Part shown: in pieces, positions 45,553 through 56,478 of the stretch
How the letters are laid out: each line of letters begins with the position of its first letter
How positions within the stretch are numbered: position 1 is the first letter of the stretch
Source: Craterostigma plantagineum
Taxonomy: Eukaryota > Streptophyta > Magnoliopsida > Lamiales > Linderniaceae
Reading direction: 5' to 3'
Assembly: GCA_027422505.1 (NCBI GenBank)
Contig: JAPQWV010000663.1
Location: forward strand, 240,001 to 304,000
DNA length: 64,000 bases
Translations under genes and position numbers: made by a program
The notes under the pieces: model-generated
What the model was told of the DNA's origin: nothing
The model's input: the letters and a program-made list of their open reading frames with translations, nothing else
The model's database searches: none

Positions 45553-46055
45553 AAAGATTTTTCTTGTTTTTCTTGCCTCGAGTTTGTAATGACCAAAGAC
45601 CCTAATACATATACATATATGCCTACTTTCCTTTTGTGTACTGGACATAGCCTTTCGTGGCATAATGTCTGTATGCTTAGCCTTCGGGTGTTTCCCTTGT
45701 GCTTTTAGTTTTTTCTTTTAACTTGCGTTGCATGCCAAGAATCACACGCCTTCGGAAGATTTCTTCTCGTCCCTTATCCTGCCACTTCGTGACCTCACCT
45801 CCGAAGGTTTTGATCTCGTTTGTTCCTATCTTCCCGACTTTGGTTAACCTGTCCCTAGCTTTACGAAGTTGGCGGAGATTCGATCTTCCTATATTTCCAT
45901 CCGAAGATTTTGCTCTGACCGACGTAGGACTAGGTCTTTTTCTTCAGTCAACGCTAACGTTCGAATGACCCGCGATTATCATAGACCGAGTTAAATTTGA
46001 GCGTTGCCTTTCAAATTTGAGCAACCTAGCTTTCCGCCCCCGCCAGGAATCCTCT

Positions 46056-46064
46056 TATATATAT
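46056..46064 (+). promoter_or_regulatory. TATA box of the second antisense ORF
   Basis: TATATATAT in CCTCTTATATATATGCAGG, about 90 bases upstream of the ATG at 46153. The intervening leader is CT-rich, as it is before the first antisense ORF. Inferred from spacing and composition. Confidence 0.5.
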
Positions 46065-46152
46065 GCAGGACGTCATGTGCTTTCCTTCATTCATCTGCTC
46101 TCATACTTCTCTATACTTCAGTACTTTCGCATCTCCTTCCTCTTAGTGTCCC

Positions 46153-48112
46153 ATGGCTTTCTTTGCTTCCTCTAACGGCAAGAACGTTGCCGGTACTTCC
46201 TCTATTGCTGGGTAAACTTTTTTCGACCTAGATGGCACCCCTGAGCCTGCCTTCGGCGCGAACATCCAGCCAGATCCTGCTGTTGGGGTGAAAACGCCAC
46301 TCCCAAGCGGTGATGGTGATGACAAAAATTATCGCAGAAACCTGGCCAAGTGGTCCGATGAGGCATAAGAGGTCCGTGCCAAAGCCAACCTCCCCTGGCA
46401 TCGGGCCAAAGTGTCTACCCTCAGCCCTTCATCTCTAGAGAGTATCTCGAAAAGCCTGAATTCCTTCTGATTATGAAGTCTTGTTGCCTGACCCTTTACA
46501 AGTGGCTTCCGCCCCTCCTTCTGGCTTTCTCACCTTTTACAGTGATCAGATAGATATGGGCCTTAAGTTCCCAATACCTTCCTACCTTCTAAGCCTATGT
46601 GAGACCCTAGATATTTCCCCTGGCCAAATCTTTCCGTATTCTTGCAGCTTACTATTAGCCTTGTCTGCGGTTGCGAGGCGGATCAACTTCCCTGTTACCA
46701 ATGAACTGATTATTAGCTTCTTTTGTGTGTGTGAGGGATTCAGGCAAACTCGCCTTTGTGCCTTCCACTGAGGTCTTCTATGACAACTTTACTGCCATCA
46801 AGGGATGGATGAACAAGTTCTTCTTTGTGCGCCCTTCGCCTCAACATCGGGACCGTCGATTCTCCCTGCTGCACTGGAGGGAACAATGCCTGGTCCCTGA
46901 TGATTCTCCCGACATCCTGTCATAGTTTCTGGCTAGGTTTGGGGGTCAGCGCTTTTCTGTGCGAGAATTGGTGTCGGGTGTTTCCCCTGAGGCGATTATT
47001 TTCCCTCGGGTAATAGGTGCGTCTTCTTCTTCGTTTTAGTGCTAGCCTCCCTTGCTTTGGTTGATTTCTCCTTTCCACAGGTAGTGGGATGGATTTTCCA
47101 GTATGGCCCTTCGTGCCCAAAACTCCCAGGTTCGAGCTTTGGGTGAAGGTCCTTCAGCTCCTCACCCGACAGGGGAGGCTACTTAGGGGATCCATCGACC
47201 CCACGATCAGGGGTAGGGCGATCCAAACGTGTAAAGCCATCCTCTCCGCCTCCTCCAACCGCGGTATCACGTTAGGTTCCTTCCACGCCCCGATTTGCCC
47301 CTCACCCCCATTTCCTGCTGGAGAAGGATGGTGATTCCGCTTTGTCCTATATGCTAAATTTCCGTACCTTGAGGAGAAAAGCTTTGCTAAGGAACTGTCC
47401 GATGGCCCTTTTCAGAAGGAGTGGGCTTTGTCCCTAAGTCAGGTATCATTGTTGTTGTTCTCCACTTCGAGTAGTTGCTCATCGTAACTGCCCTTCCTTG
47501 TCTTCAGGCATACTCCTTATCCTGTGAGGGAGTTCGACGATATCGTCTTCAGCAAAAAATGGCAGACTCGGCTCGGAGTTGCAACGTGGAGATGACTATG
47601 AAAGTTAGCGAGGAAGCTCAAGAAGTGGGTCGTCTGAAGAACTTGCTGGCCAAGTCTCAATTTGAGGTCGGTAAATTTCTATACGAAACTGAGATAGTTA
47701 CCTTTCAAAAAAATCTAAGGCTATGTAGAATTTTTTCTTCGGAAGGTGGGAAAAAAGATAAAACGAAATCAAACAGATTATTAAAAGCTCCGCCAAGAGC
47801 TCCATTCGGAAAGGGAGATCCGTCGCAATCGGGAATCCCAGGCGAGTCATGGACTAGTTCCTGTCGAGAAGGTGTCCGAAGCGGCCAACCTGTACTTTAA
47901 CTTCGGGTTCCAAGGACGCTTGGCCCAGATTAGAGCTAATGGCTTCCCTGAGAGTGCTCATCCTTTCAATTTTCTTGATCCGGAAGCGGCTTTTATGGCT
48001 CTGGCTCCCCGTCGTCGCCTCCCAAGAAGATGAGGAAAAGAGTTTCTGGGACGAGTTCGATGTAGGTGATAACAGTGATGCCTCCCAGGGCAGCGGTCCA
48101 GCTGGAAAGAGT
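46153..48112 (+). pseudogene. second antisense ORF, diverged duplicate of the first
   Basis: The start is at the ATG at 46153 (MAFFASSNGKNVAGTSS). Stops and frame changes follow. The core at 46556-46930 reads MGLKFPIPSYLLSLCETLDI, then FPYSCSLLLALSAVARRINF and AIKGWMNKFFFVRPSPQ. These parallel the MGLRFPLP, LSLAVLLSRFGY and HKGWVSKYFFLRSP of the first antisense ORF. The C-terminal part has a coiled coil (47560-47690) and a motif FNFGFQGRLAQIRANGFPES (47900-47960), matching YFKYGFYGCLSQLRENG of the first. The shared domain order shows a duplication rather than one long gene. It is heavily mutated. Confidence 0.75.
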
Positions 48113-48391
48113 TAGCTTTGGAGAGGAATTAGCTGGCGTCTTTTGCTTTTCCCTTGTTTTTCCGTAAATGTTGCTATTTCCCGTCTTTCCATTTTGTTTG
48201 CCCTGATGATGTTTGAGGCGTATTTATAAATAAAGGAATTTATGTCTTCCCTATTTATCTGCCCGGTGCTTTCTTTCCTCGTTGTCTCAAACCAATAATA
48301 AGACTTCTTACCTTGGGTCAGGGGCGTCCCCCTGAGCGCGAAGTGAGCCTTGGGAATCACGAAAGATATGATAGAAGTGAGCTGCGTGCTG

Positions 48392-48805
48392 CCTCTCGCA
48401 GAGTGATTCAATGTGCGCATGGTCTTCTTTTCCCTAGGGGAAGATTTTAGCCTATCGCAGAGGGATTCAATGTGCGCGAAGGGAACAGTTAGCTGCCTCT
48501 CGCAGAGGAATTCAATATGTGAAGTCTTCTTTCCCTTAGGGGAAAATTTCAGCTCTCGCAGAGGGATTCAATGTGCGCGATGCTCCCTAAGGGAACATTG
48601 AGCTGCCTCTCGCAGAGGGATTCAATGTGCGGGAAGTCTTCTTTCCCTTAGGGGAAAATTTCAGCCTCTCGTAGAGGGATTCAATGTGCGCGTCCCTAAG
48701 GGAACATTGAGCTGCCTCTAGCAGAGGGATTCAATGTGCGCGTGGTCTTCTCTTCCCTGGGGTAAGATTTCAGCCTCTCGCAGAGGAATTCGATGTGCGC
48801 CTTTA
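48392..48805. repeat. minisatellite, 8 units with alternating hairpin spacers
   Basis: A conserved core GCCTCTCGCAGAGGGATTCA (then ATGTGCGC) starts at about 48392, 48451, 48495, 48553, 48605, 48664, 48714 and 48773. The intervals are 59, 44, 58, 52, 59, 50 and 59. Two spacer types alternate. The longer has TCTTCTTTCCCTTAGGGGAA (about 59-base unit). The shorter has CCCTAAGGGAAC with ATTGAGCTG (about 50-base unit). Both spacers are inverted repeats, and the core has its own CCTCTCGCAGAGG hairpin. Tandem repeats in this position, between pol and the 3' region, are known for Tat-lineage elements. Confidence 0.92.
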
Positions 48806-49227
48806 ATTTGGCCCTAGGCAGATAGTTCCTTCTGGGGGTTAGATACTGTGTCTCCTAGAAAATAAGTCTTCTACCCGGGTCCTCGTGCCTTTTATTTGTT
48901 TAAGTGTTTTGCCCGAATCACCCTCGTACAGAAAGAAAAGGAATTGCATTAATAGTAGCGTGTGGCTTACATCCAAGTAATAAGAAAGCGACCTTGGACC
49001 AATAACATAAAAACTTAGTAAGAAAATATGAGTATGCATAATGAGGGTACCCCCCTAGGGATAATACTTCCGCATCTTGCGAGCATTCCAGGGTCGGTCT
49101 AGCTATTTTCGTTCTGTTTCTTCGAGATAGTAAGAGGCCTCCCCCGCCTTCTTGATGACGCGATAAGGGCCTTCGAACTTAGGTTCCAACTTTTTCCTAC
49201 CTTCTTGGTTGAGGATTTCTTTCATCA
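48806..49227. other. spacer between the minisatellite and the end of pol
   Basis: No separate gene was recognised. The minus strand at 49040-49227 continues the integrase C-terminus in other frames: 49150-49200 would encode a KLEPKFEGPYRVIKK-like segment typical of Tat integrases. Confidence 0.5.
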
Positions 49228-49983
49228 CTAAATCCCCACTTCGTCTTTTTTAGTTCGCACTCGGCGGTTGTAGGACTTAGTCATTCTTCTTTGATAGGCG
49301 ATTATCTTGAGAGCTGCTCTTTCCCTTCCTTCCTCAATTAGATCGAGGTCTTCCGCTCGAAGTCGGTTGTTGTCTTCTGGATAAGTCAGGATTCGGGCAC
49401 TTTCCATACCGATCTCCGCAGGTAGGACTGCCTCACTTCCATAAACTAGACTGAAGGGAGTCTCGCGCGTTCCTTCTCGGGGTGTCGTCCGATAGGACCA
49501 AAGGACGCTTTGGAGCTCATTGAACCACGATTTCTCCAGTCCCTCCAGTCGGGCCTTTAGTACTTGGACGATGGTGCGATTGGTGACCTCCACTTGGCCA
49601 TTGCTCTGAGGGTATGCCACGGAAGTGAAGACTACCTTTAGTTTCTCGAAGGTACCTTTAATCTCCTCGAAGGCCTTAACATACTTTTCCAAGTTTTCCC
49701 CTTGACTGCGAAATTCCCTCCCAGGTGCTGAACTACGAGCTGGGAGTCCGAGTGTAATGTTAGGCGAGTGATTCCCATCCGACGAGCCGCTCGAAGCCCC
49801 GAGTAGTGCCTCATACTCTGTCTCGTTGTTTGATGCTTTGACGTCGAGCCTGGGGGCCAAGTTGGTTTCTTCTCCCCAAGAGGATATGAGTAGTATCCCG
49901 ACTCCGTTCCCTGAGTTGCATGAAGATCCGTCTACGAACATTTTCCACATTTCATCTGGGAAGTCCTCGACTAGTTCCACCAT
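49228..49983 (-). pseudogene. extra RNase H fused to integrase C-terminal half (internal deletion)
   Basis: 251 open codons. The N-terminal part has MWKMFVDGSSCNSGNGVGIL and KASNNETEYEALLGA. These are the first two catalytic-site segments of the archaeal-type RNase H (aRH) that Tat-lineage elements carry in addition to the ordinary RNase H. The sequence then jumps in frame to an integrase core segment (VVFTSVAYPQSNGQVEVTNR) and the downstream LWSYRTTPREGTRETPFSLV and YGSEAVLPAEIG. The second half of aRH, the integrase zinc finger and the first two integrase Asp motifs are missing. The joined ORF is not a functional integrase. Confidence 0.88.
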
Positions 49984-50058
49984 GAAGTCTGCCAGCGCCT
50001 GATCCTTGATTGCCGTCCGAGGTTTATACTGGATGTCGTACTCCCCTAGCTCAGTGTC

Positions 50059-51148
50059 TCACTTCACCGCCCTTCCCGAAATGTCAGGTCGGGTGGCAAT
50101 CTTCCCAATCGGTTGACTGGTCAGTACTGTTATGGGGTGCAATAGGAAATATGGGCGTAGTTTTCGGGCCGTGATGAGCAGAGCTAGCAGCAATTTCTCG
50201 CAGTTGGTGTACCTTGTCTCCGCGCCTTTTAGGGCATGACTTACAAAGTAAATCGGCTTCTGGACTTTTTGTTCCTCTCGAACCAATAGTGAGCTCACTG
50301 CTCGAGGTGTGGCAGCCAGCTAGACTGTCAGGTTTTCTCTAGGTAGGGGCATGTCGGCAACTATCCCAAATATTCCTTCAGGTCCTCGAAGGCCTTCTTG
50401 CATTCGGTAGTCCACTCAAAGTTCTGGACCTTACGCAGTACCTTGAAGAAGGGTAGGCTTCGGTCCGCAGATCGGGATATGAAATGAGAAAGGGCGGTTA
50501 TACGGCCTGTTAGCCTCTGTACGTCGTTCAAGCACTTAGGGGGGTCATCTCTCTCAGCGCCTTAACCTTCTCTGGATTGGCCTCGATTCCCCTCCTCGTT
50601 ACCATGTATCCCAGGAACTTTCCCGACCTCACTCCGAAGGTGCACTTGCTGGGGTTCATCTTGAGGTTGTACCTTCGGGAAGTCGAGAGGATCTCTTGCA
50701 CATCGGCTAGAAAGCAGCCTTGCTCTCGGGATTTTTCAAAATATCATCCACATACACTTCCACGTTCCTCTCTATCTGATCTTTGAAGACTTTATCCATT
50801 AGCCTCTGGTATGTGGCGCCAACATTCTTTAGCCCGAAGGGCATGACGGTGTAACAGAATGTCCCTCCGGCTGTGATGAAGCTTGTCTTCTCCTGATCTT
50901 CCTTGGCCAAGAGGATCTGGTTGTATCCCTAGAAAGCATCGAGAAAGCAGAGTAACTCATGTCGTGAAGTAGAGTCTACTAACTGATCTATTCGGGGTAG
51001 GGGTAACAGTACTTAGGGCATGCCCCATTCAAGTTCCTGAACTCCACGCACATGCGCCACTTGCCCGAAGATTTTGGGACAAGGACCACATTTGATAGCC
51101 AGGCGGGGAACTGGACTTCCCTAATGTGCCCTGCTTCCAGCAATTCCT
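50059..51148 (-). pseudogene. Tat-type reverse transcriptase and RNase H, broken
   Basis: The stretch 50707-50910 has DQEKTSFITAGGTFCYTVMP, FGLKNVGATYQRLMDKVF and the catalytic YVDDIL. The preceding DNA (50910-51148) encodes REVQFPAWLSNVVLVPKSSG and WRMCVEFRNLN, with a stop near 50930. The stretch 50059-50298 has the ordinary RNase H (PIYFVSHALKGAETRYTNCE KLLLALL split over the domain). Several stops and shifts lie between 50300 and 50700. It is non-functional. Confidence 0.86.
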
Positions 51149-51850
51149 CTACCTGTCGCTTGACTTCGGTGTCTTTTTTGAGCTAAGATGCCTTCTTTTT
51201 TGGAAGATGGGCCGGGTGGTTCGGCAGACGTTTAGCTTGTGTTCAATTATCCCTCTGTCGATCCCCGCCATATCCTTGGACGTCCAAGCAAACACATCCA
51301 AGTTCTTTTCTAACAGCTTGATAAGGTCCTCCTTCAAGTCCCGAGGTAAATCTTTTGAAAGTTTGATTGTCCCATCGGGCGGTTTGATTATCACTTCTTC
51401 CGTCTCCTCTCCAACAGTTTCCTTTCGGGTTGTCCCAATATTGTATAGGGTTTCTCTCCCCTTCGGGTGGTCATCTCTTCTGGCCGTAGACGATTTGATC
51501 TCTACCCTGACTTCTTCCACGTAACACTGACGGGCTATCTTGCGGTCTTCCAACACTTCTCCCACTTTGTCCCCCACGGGGAATTTGATCTTTTGGTGCA
51601 ACACCGAGGCGATCGCGGTGAAGGAGGCTAACGCGGGTCTCCCGAGGATAATGTTGTAGGGACTTGAGCCGTTGATGACCATAAAGGGCACTATCTGAGT
51701 CTTCCTCAAATCTCCCTCCCCGAGGGTAAGGGGGAGGTGCAAGATTCCCACTGCTTTGACACAATGTCATGTGAAGCCAAAGAGGGCGACTTCTACTCTG
51801 TCCATGGGGTAAGCCCCCAAGTCCATCTGATCGAGCACCCTCTTGTAAAT
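51149..51850 (-). pseudogene. Tat-type protease and linker to RT
   Basis: On the minus strand at about 51800-51890 the sequence encodes RVFVDNESSVNLIY, the Tat protease active site, which is normally VDNGSS; here glycine is replaced by glutamate. The stretch 51149-51751 (200 open codons) continues with IVPFMVINGSSPYNIILGRP, ASVLHQKIKFP, and later LLEKNLDVFAWTSKDMAGID, the conserved entry to Tat RT. A stop separates the two parts near 51760. Confidence 0.85.
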
Positions 51851-53674
51851 TAAGTTGACAGAGCTTTCGTTGTCGACAAAAACTCTCCCGACGTCATGGT
51901 AGAGACTTCGGCCCTAATTATTAAGGCATCTTCATGGGAATCATCCCCTCCGTGGAGATCTTCCAGCCCAAAGCTGATCACCGGTCCCGACCTCTTACTT
52001 TCCGACTTGATTTCGTAGTTCTCTAGGCGACGAATCCCAGCCTTCCTCGCTCTATTCGAATCACCTCCTGTGGGTCCTCCCGAAATGATGTTAATCTGCC
52101 GAGGCGGTACTTTTTGTTCGGGCGATCTTCGTTGTTCTCTATTGTCCTGGTGCCGGCGTGTACCATCCTCATCTAGCCTCGTGCCTCTTCTATCCTCCCT
52201 TTTAGGTGTTCTTCTTGGTCTTTCCCTTTGGTTGGCAGTTTGGTGATCCGGTCGAGTGTTCGGGTGATTCCCGACCCCAGGGTACTGAGGTTTAGCCCCA
52301 AATCCGTCGAATCCGCCTTCTCCTCCTGTCAACTTCGCTCGAGCTTCGGGGTTTGAGGCGATTAACTTGTCTAACTCCCGACCTACCTGGAAGCATTCTT
52401 CAGTCGTGTGTCCGTATTCATGATGGTAGTTGCAGTAGGTATCGGATATTGGCCTTCTAGGGTTGTTGTCGATATAGGGTGGTCTGCGAAGGAAGTCGTA
52501 CTCGTCGCATATTTCCAGTGCTCGAACTTTGTTAACTTGTAGCCTAGAGTGATTTGTCCGCGGCATAGCTGGGATTGGTACGGGGTGATCGTCCCTTCGA
52601 GGGGGAGTTTTGAAGCCCTGATCCCTGGGTGGGCTCCTTTTCCGATCTCGAAATGGGCTCTTCCTTTTTTTATACTCAGGTTCCCTGGCGTGAGATTCCT
52701 CCACTCGGACATACTTCTCAACTCGGGTTACTAATTCCTCCACTGTCGTCGGGTATTTCTTGACTAGGGATCTGAACAACTCCCGGTTTCGGAGGCCCTG
52801 GTGGAATGCCCCGATGAGTAGTTTGGGTGCCGCGTTAGGTACCTCCATCTTTATCTGGTTGAAGCGCCGAAGGTAATCTCACAGGCTCTCTTCCTCGGCC
52901 TGTCGGATATTTAGCAACTTCACGGCCGAGGACGGGCGTCTTCGGCTACTCGAGAAATGCTTCAGGAAATGGCTAGTGAGGTCTTGGAAACTTTTAATTC
53001 CCCCTGGGGGCAATAGCGCGAACCACTGTTGGGCCCCCATGATTAATGTAGTGACGAAGAGACGACATTTGATGGCGTCGTCTAGCTGATAGAGAGCTGC
53101 ATTCCCCTCGAAGGCAGTGAGGTGGTCCTCGGGAGGTTCGGTTCCGTCATATTTCCCCATCTCGAAGCAGCGAAAGTGTACTAGCAGGGGGCCGTAAGTA
53201 TGTCGGGCGAGAATGGCGACGCCCGAGGAACTAATGGCGCTTCTGGTGGGTTTGCTAAGTCCTTGAGTTTGCGGATCTCCTCCTTCATGTCCTCCAGTTC
53301 GGTCGTTCACTGTGCGGCGCGTCTCTTTTGTTTTCGCGTACTTCCCTAAACTTCGAAGCAATTGGTCGATTTTCGCCTTCTTGTTCAACTGTGTTAGACT
53401 GGGCATCGTGTTCTCCGTTGGATCCTGGCTGGTGGTTCTCTTTTTCATTTTTCCCAGGCTGACGGTTCTCCCTTCCATTGGGTCCAGGGTGGCCATTTTC
53501 TCTTCCTTCCTGCCCAGGTTGACGGTTTCCTCGATTCCTTTCCGCCATGAGTATCCCGACATCGGCTCCCATCCTCCTCATTTCTTGCATCGTTGCAGCC
53601 ATCAAGACAGCGATTTCGGACAAGGTCGGCCCGTTACCATTGGGCGGTGCTTGGTCGCTTTCGACAGTCACCAT
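51850..53674 (-). pseudogene. Tat-type Gag, broken
   Basis: The start is at the ATG at 53674-53672 (MVTVESDQAPPNGNGPTLSE), 31 bases from the primer site. An N-terminal segment with four Gln/His-Pro-Gly repeats (NRQPGQEGREN, NGHPGPNGREN, NRQPGKNEKEN and NHQPGSNGEHD) follows. A frame shift near 53290 leads into the Gag domain: HFRCFEMGKYDGTEPPEDHL, TTLIMGAQQWFALLP, DLTSHFLKHF. A second shift near 52870 leads to 332 open codons with GAFHQGLRNRELFRSL. The zinc-finger-like CNYHHEYGHTTEEC is the Tat form, with His replacing the second Cys, and it precedes a long Arg-rich tail. Confidence 0.87.
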
Positions 53675-53704
53675 ATTAAATTTCTATAGAGAAAAGCTAG
53701 ACTT

Positions 53705-53721
53705 TCCCACAGACGGCGCCA
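53705..53721 (-). other. primer-binding site of the Tat-type element
   Basis: On the minus strand this reads TGGCGCCGTCTGTGGGA, three bases inside the right LTR. It is the form commonly seen in Tat/Retand-type plant elements and fixes the minus orientation of gag-pol. Confidence 0.88.
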
Positions 53722-53724
53722 AAT

Positions 53725-54597
53725 TGATGCCGTCGAAAAATGACCTACCGAGAATAGAATAACGAGCTCTTCCCCGTCTGATTTCCGCCGTGTGCCCTGG
53801 CTGAGAACTATTGGAAAGGGTAAATTTTGGGGGGTCGTTTGCCCTCTTGCCTCAGTCAATAGGGTAGTTCCGTTTTAAGGTAGTGTGTAGAGGAAAAATA
53901 GCAGAGTAACGGTATGATTATCTGAAAAACGTACCGTGATTGTGGATCTTCCATCGATATTTATAGTGTCGTGAGGAATGCGCCCATCCCTTGGGCGGTT
54001 ATTCCCTACATTTGACCTCTTTTGGCGGTTTCCTCCGCTTTTGGCGTTCGTGGGTCGGATCGTGGTTGGTTTTCCCACGTCTAAGCGACTGTGTGTACGT
54101 GGGAGGCTTGCAACCATGATCTGGAATTATGAGTTGGTGTCCTCGAGCATTCCTGGCATGTGGCTGATCCACGGCTTCGGGTTCCCTAGACGCGTGGTTG
54201 CCCTCCGCGACTTCGTGCGTTTCCCGTTCGGGCAAGCCTGTGGGCCTACCTTTCCCCACGCGAATGGCCAGGGTAGTGCCGATTCCGGAGGGGAGATCTT
54301 GGTTTTTTCCTCGTTAGAACTCAGACCGTGGTTTCCAAGTGCAAAGGGCCTTCGAAGGACCCGAGGACGATGAAACCCCGAAGGGAGATCCGCCTTTCCC
54401 CAGGTCGGGGCCTCAAGGTACGACATCCGCTTAGGCAGTCGCCCGAGTGCCCCTGAGGGGCGAGGTGCGCGGTCTTCGTTCTATCAGGGGCGAGGTGCTA
54501 TTACCTTCAGGGCCTTTTTGAAGGCGGGGCGGAGGCGTTAAGTTGGTTGTAGCCGATCGGGGATTTTGTCGCGTTGGGGTTAAATCCCGGGGTAACA
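53725..54597 (-). repeat. 5' LTR of the Tat-type element
   Basis: 873 bp, from TGATGCCGTCGAAAAATG to CCCGGGGTAACA, followed by the target duplication GTTAT. It differs from the left LTR by scattered substitutions and small indels. Confidence 0.94.
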
Positions 54598-54602
54598 GTT
54601 AT

Positions 54603-55779
54603 CTTATTAAATATAATTATATATGATATTTTATAGAACACATAATTGGTGTATTCATATTATAAACTAAAGCGATAACATTTTTGTGAAGACTTCGATT
54701 TTATGTATTCTAAAACCTTCTTAAATTCGAATACTCAATATTCATTATTGGGATTAATGGGCCGATGAAAGTGCCAAAGAGCCCAAATAGCAAATGTCAA
54801 TACATTATCTAGACTTGGTCAAGCCTTCGAAATCTTAGTCTCCATATCTATTGTATTTTATTGTGGGCTTCCTATAAACTATAAATTTAGATTCAATTTA
54901 ATTATTGTCTTATCTACTCAATTTCGGTCTGCACATTCTCTCGTTATTCTATTGGTTACTTCAAAGCGCATATTACTGAGGAAAAAATCAACTCACGTAA
55001 AATCAAACTGTTAAAATATAAGAATAACTCTTAAAGCACAAAATAAAAGTTATAATTTTATAAGTTGCACAGGCATTGAGTGTGCTTCGAGTACTAATAG
55101 ATGTTAAGTGTTCGATGTCACTTGAACTTTTTAGACTTTTGTTGCCGATGTAAACTTAGAAGGGTACACCGGGTAGATACTAGAGAGTTAGTCCGGTGAT
55201 GAAATTCAGATTTAACTCGAAGTGAAGTTAGTCTTTTTTTTTCTGTCCCGAGGTATCCCCGCTCTGCCTGGCTATGGGCTAGCCCCTGCCAGCCGTGGGC
55301 TTTTTTTACGCCAGACAGACTTGGCAAGGCGGGGGCTATTTACGCCACACACTCCAGAGGTGGGACTAATCCCCGGGGCCAGATGGATACGTCCCAAACC
55401 CATACCGGCATCGATAGTCATGAGGAATAATCCTCATGGGGTCTTCCCCAATTCATCTTTTCTGAAATGGTCTTGAGTTCCATTTAAATTAACAAAGCCA
55501 ATACTATAATTGTAAAAACAATTTTAGCTTTTGTTTTTCAATCTATCTATACTATATTAAGGGTGGCGGTGGGTATAAACTGTCAAGTAAAAATTAATTA
55601 TTAAAATGGAAAACTACTAAGTACTTTTAATTACTATTTTCACTTAATTAGTATTCTACTTTTAATTTAATGGTAAATCAATTTTTCATTTTTAATATAT
55701 AGAAATATACATAATCAAATTTATTCTTTCTACTAAAATAAATGTAATAAAAGATATATATATATATATTATATAGCGC
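54603..55779. other. intergenic; unexplained GC-rich block at 55235-55450
   Basis: AT-rich sequence surrounds a GC-rich block (TCCCGAGGTATCCCCGCTCT at 55245 onward, then CCGGGGCCAGATGG) that contrasts sharply with its flanks. The 84-codon plus-strand ORF across it (55222-55476) is not recognised. It could be a fragment of a LINE or of another element. A TA-repeat lies at 55755-55775. Confidence 0.45.
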
Positions 55780-56478
55780 TAGAGCTGTCAAAGCTGGCCG
55801 CGATGGCGGGTCGGGCCGGGTGCGGGTAAGCACGCCATCCGGCGGGCCTGAAAATGAAGGCCCTGCCCCACCCTGCCCTACATGCAGTCATGCCCGTCCT
55901 GCCCCGCCCTACATGCGGGATGCGGCCTGTCGGGCCCGATCCGCTAACTTCAAAAAATAAAAACAGAGAGAGAGAGAAACAATAAAAATGGAATATTTAA
56001 GCTTTACTTTAATCAAATCCAATCTCACTAAAATAATTTATTTATGCTATTAATGGTTCGTAGCCCATATAATAGAAAGGTCCAAGCCCAAGAAAAAGTT
56101 TTATTAGAAAATCCAAGATAAATTTCCAAGATAAATTAATATTATTTGTCCATTTTGGATAAGTTGTAAAACCGGACTTTTCTACTTTTCACTTGATTCA
56201 TCTAGACTACCCAAACATAAGGATATGAGTTTATTATTCTGTAACATTTTCTAGTTTTGTCTTACAAAGCAAACGTAGCATTAAGGTATTAAACTTGATT
56301 AAATTAAAACTTGGAGCTAAACAAAATATTAAACTTATACAATTATCTTTTTTAATAAAACTAACTATATTATAATACAGGCGGGCCTGGCCGCAGCCCA
56401 CTTGACCCGCTCCCTGACGGGCCTGAAAAAGGGCAACCCGCTCCGCCAGCGGGCCCATTTGGCAGTTCTATATAGCAC
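55772..56478. mobile_element. second non-autonomous hAT-like element
   Basis: The element proper is 55780-56470 (691 bp). The left end is TAGAGCTGTCAAA and the right end is the complement of TAGAACTGCCAAA. The 8-bp flanks are TATAGCGC (55772-55779) and TATAGCAC (56471-56478), identical at 7 of 8 positions. Subterminal regions are rich in GGGCCTG / CGGGCC tracts, with an AT-rich centre. No transposase is encoded. It belongs to a different family from the element at 16263-16900 but has the same architecture. Confidence 0.8.

Larger units (their letters stand above)
41933..54602 (-). mobile_element. complete Ty3/gypsy element, Tat/Retand type, with two antisense ORFs
   Basis: The element proper is 41938-54597 (12.7 kb), flanked by perfect 5-bp duplications GTTAT (41933-41937 and 54598-54602). 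On the minus strand it has a primer site, Gag, protease, RT, RNase H, a second RNase H and part of integrase. On the plus strand, between integrase and the 3' LTR, lie two successive ORF regions with the Transposase_28 (PF04195)-type gypsy domain found in the antisense ORFs of Tat-lineage elements. A minisatellite separates these from pol. All coding parts carry stops or shifts, and integrase has a large deletion. The element is defective, but its outline is complete. Confidence 0.93.

Noticed and set aside
48392..48805. Regularly spaced repeats resembling a CRISPR array
   Set aside because: The spacers are not unique: two spacer types alternate and are themselves repeats. The locus lies inside a plant retrotransposon, so it is a minisatellite.
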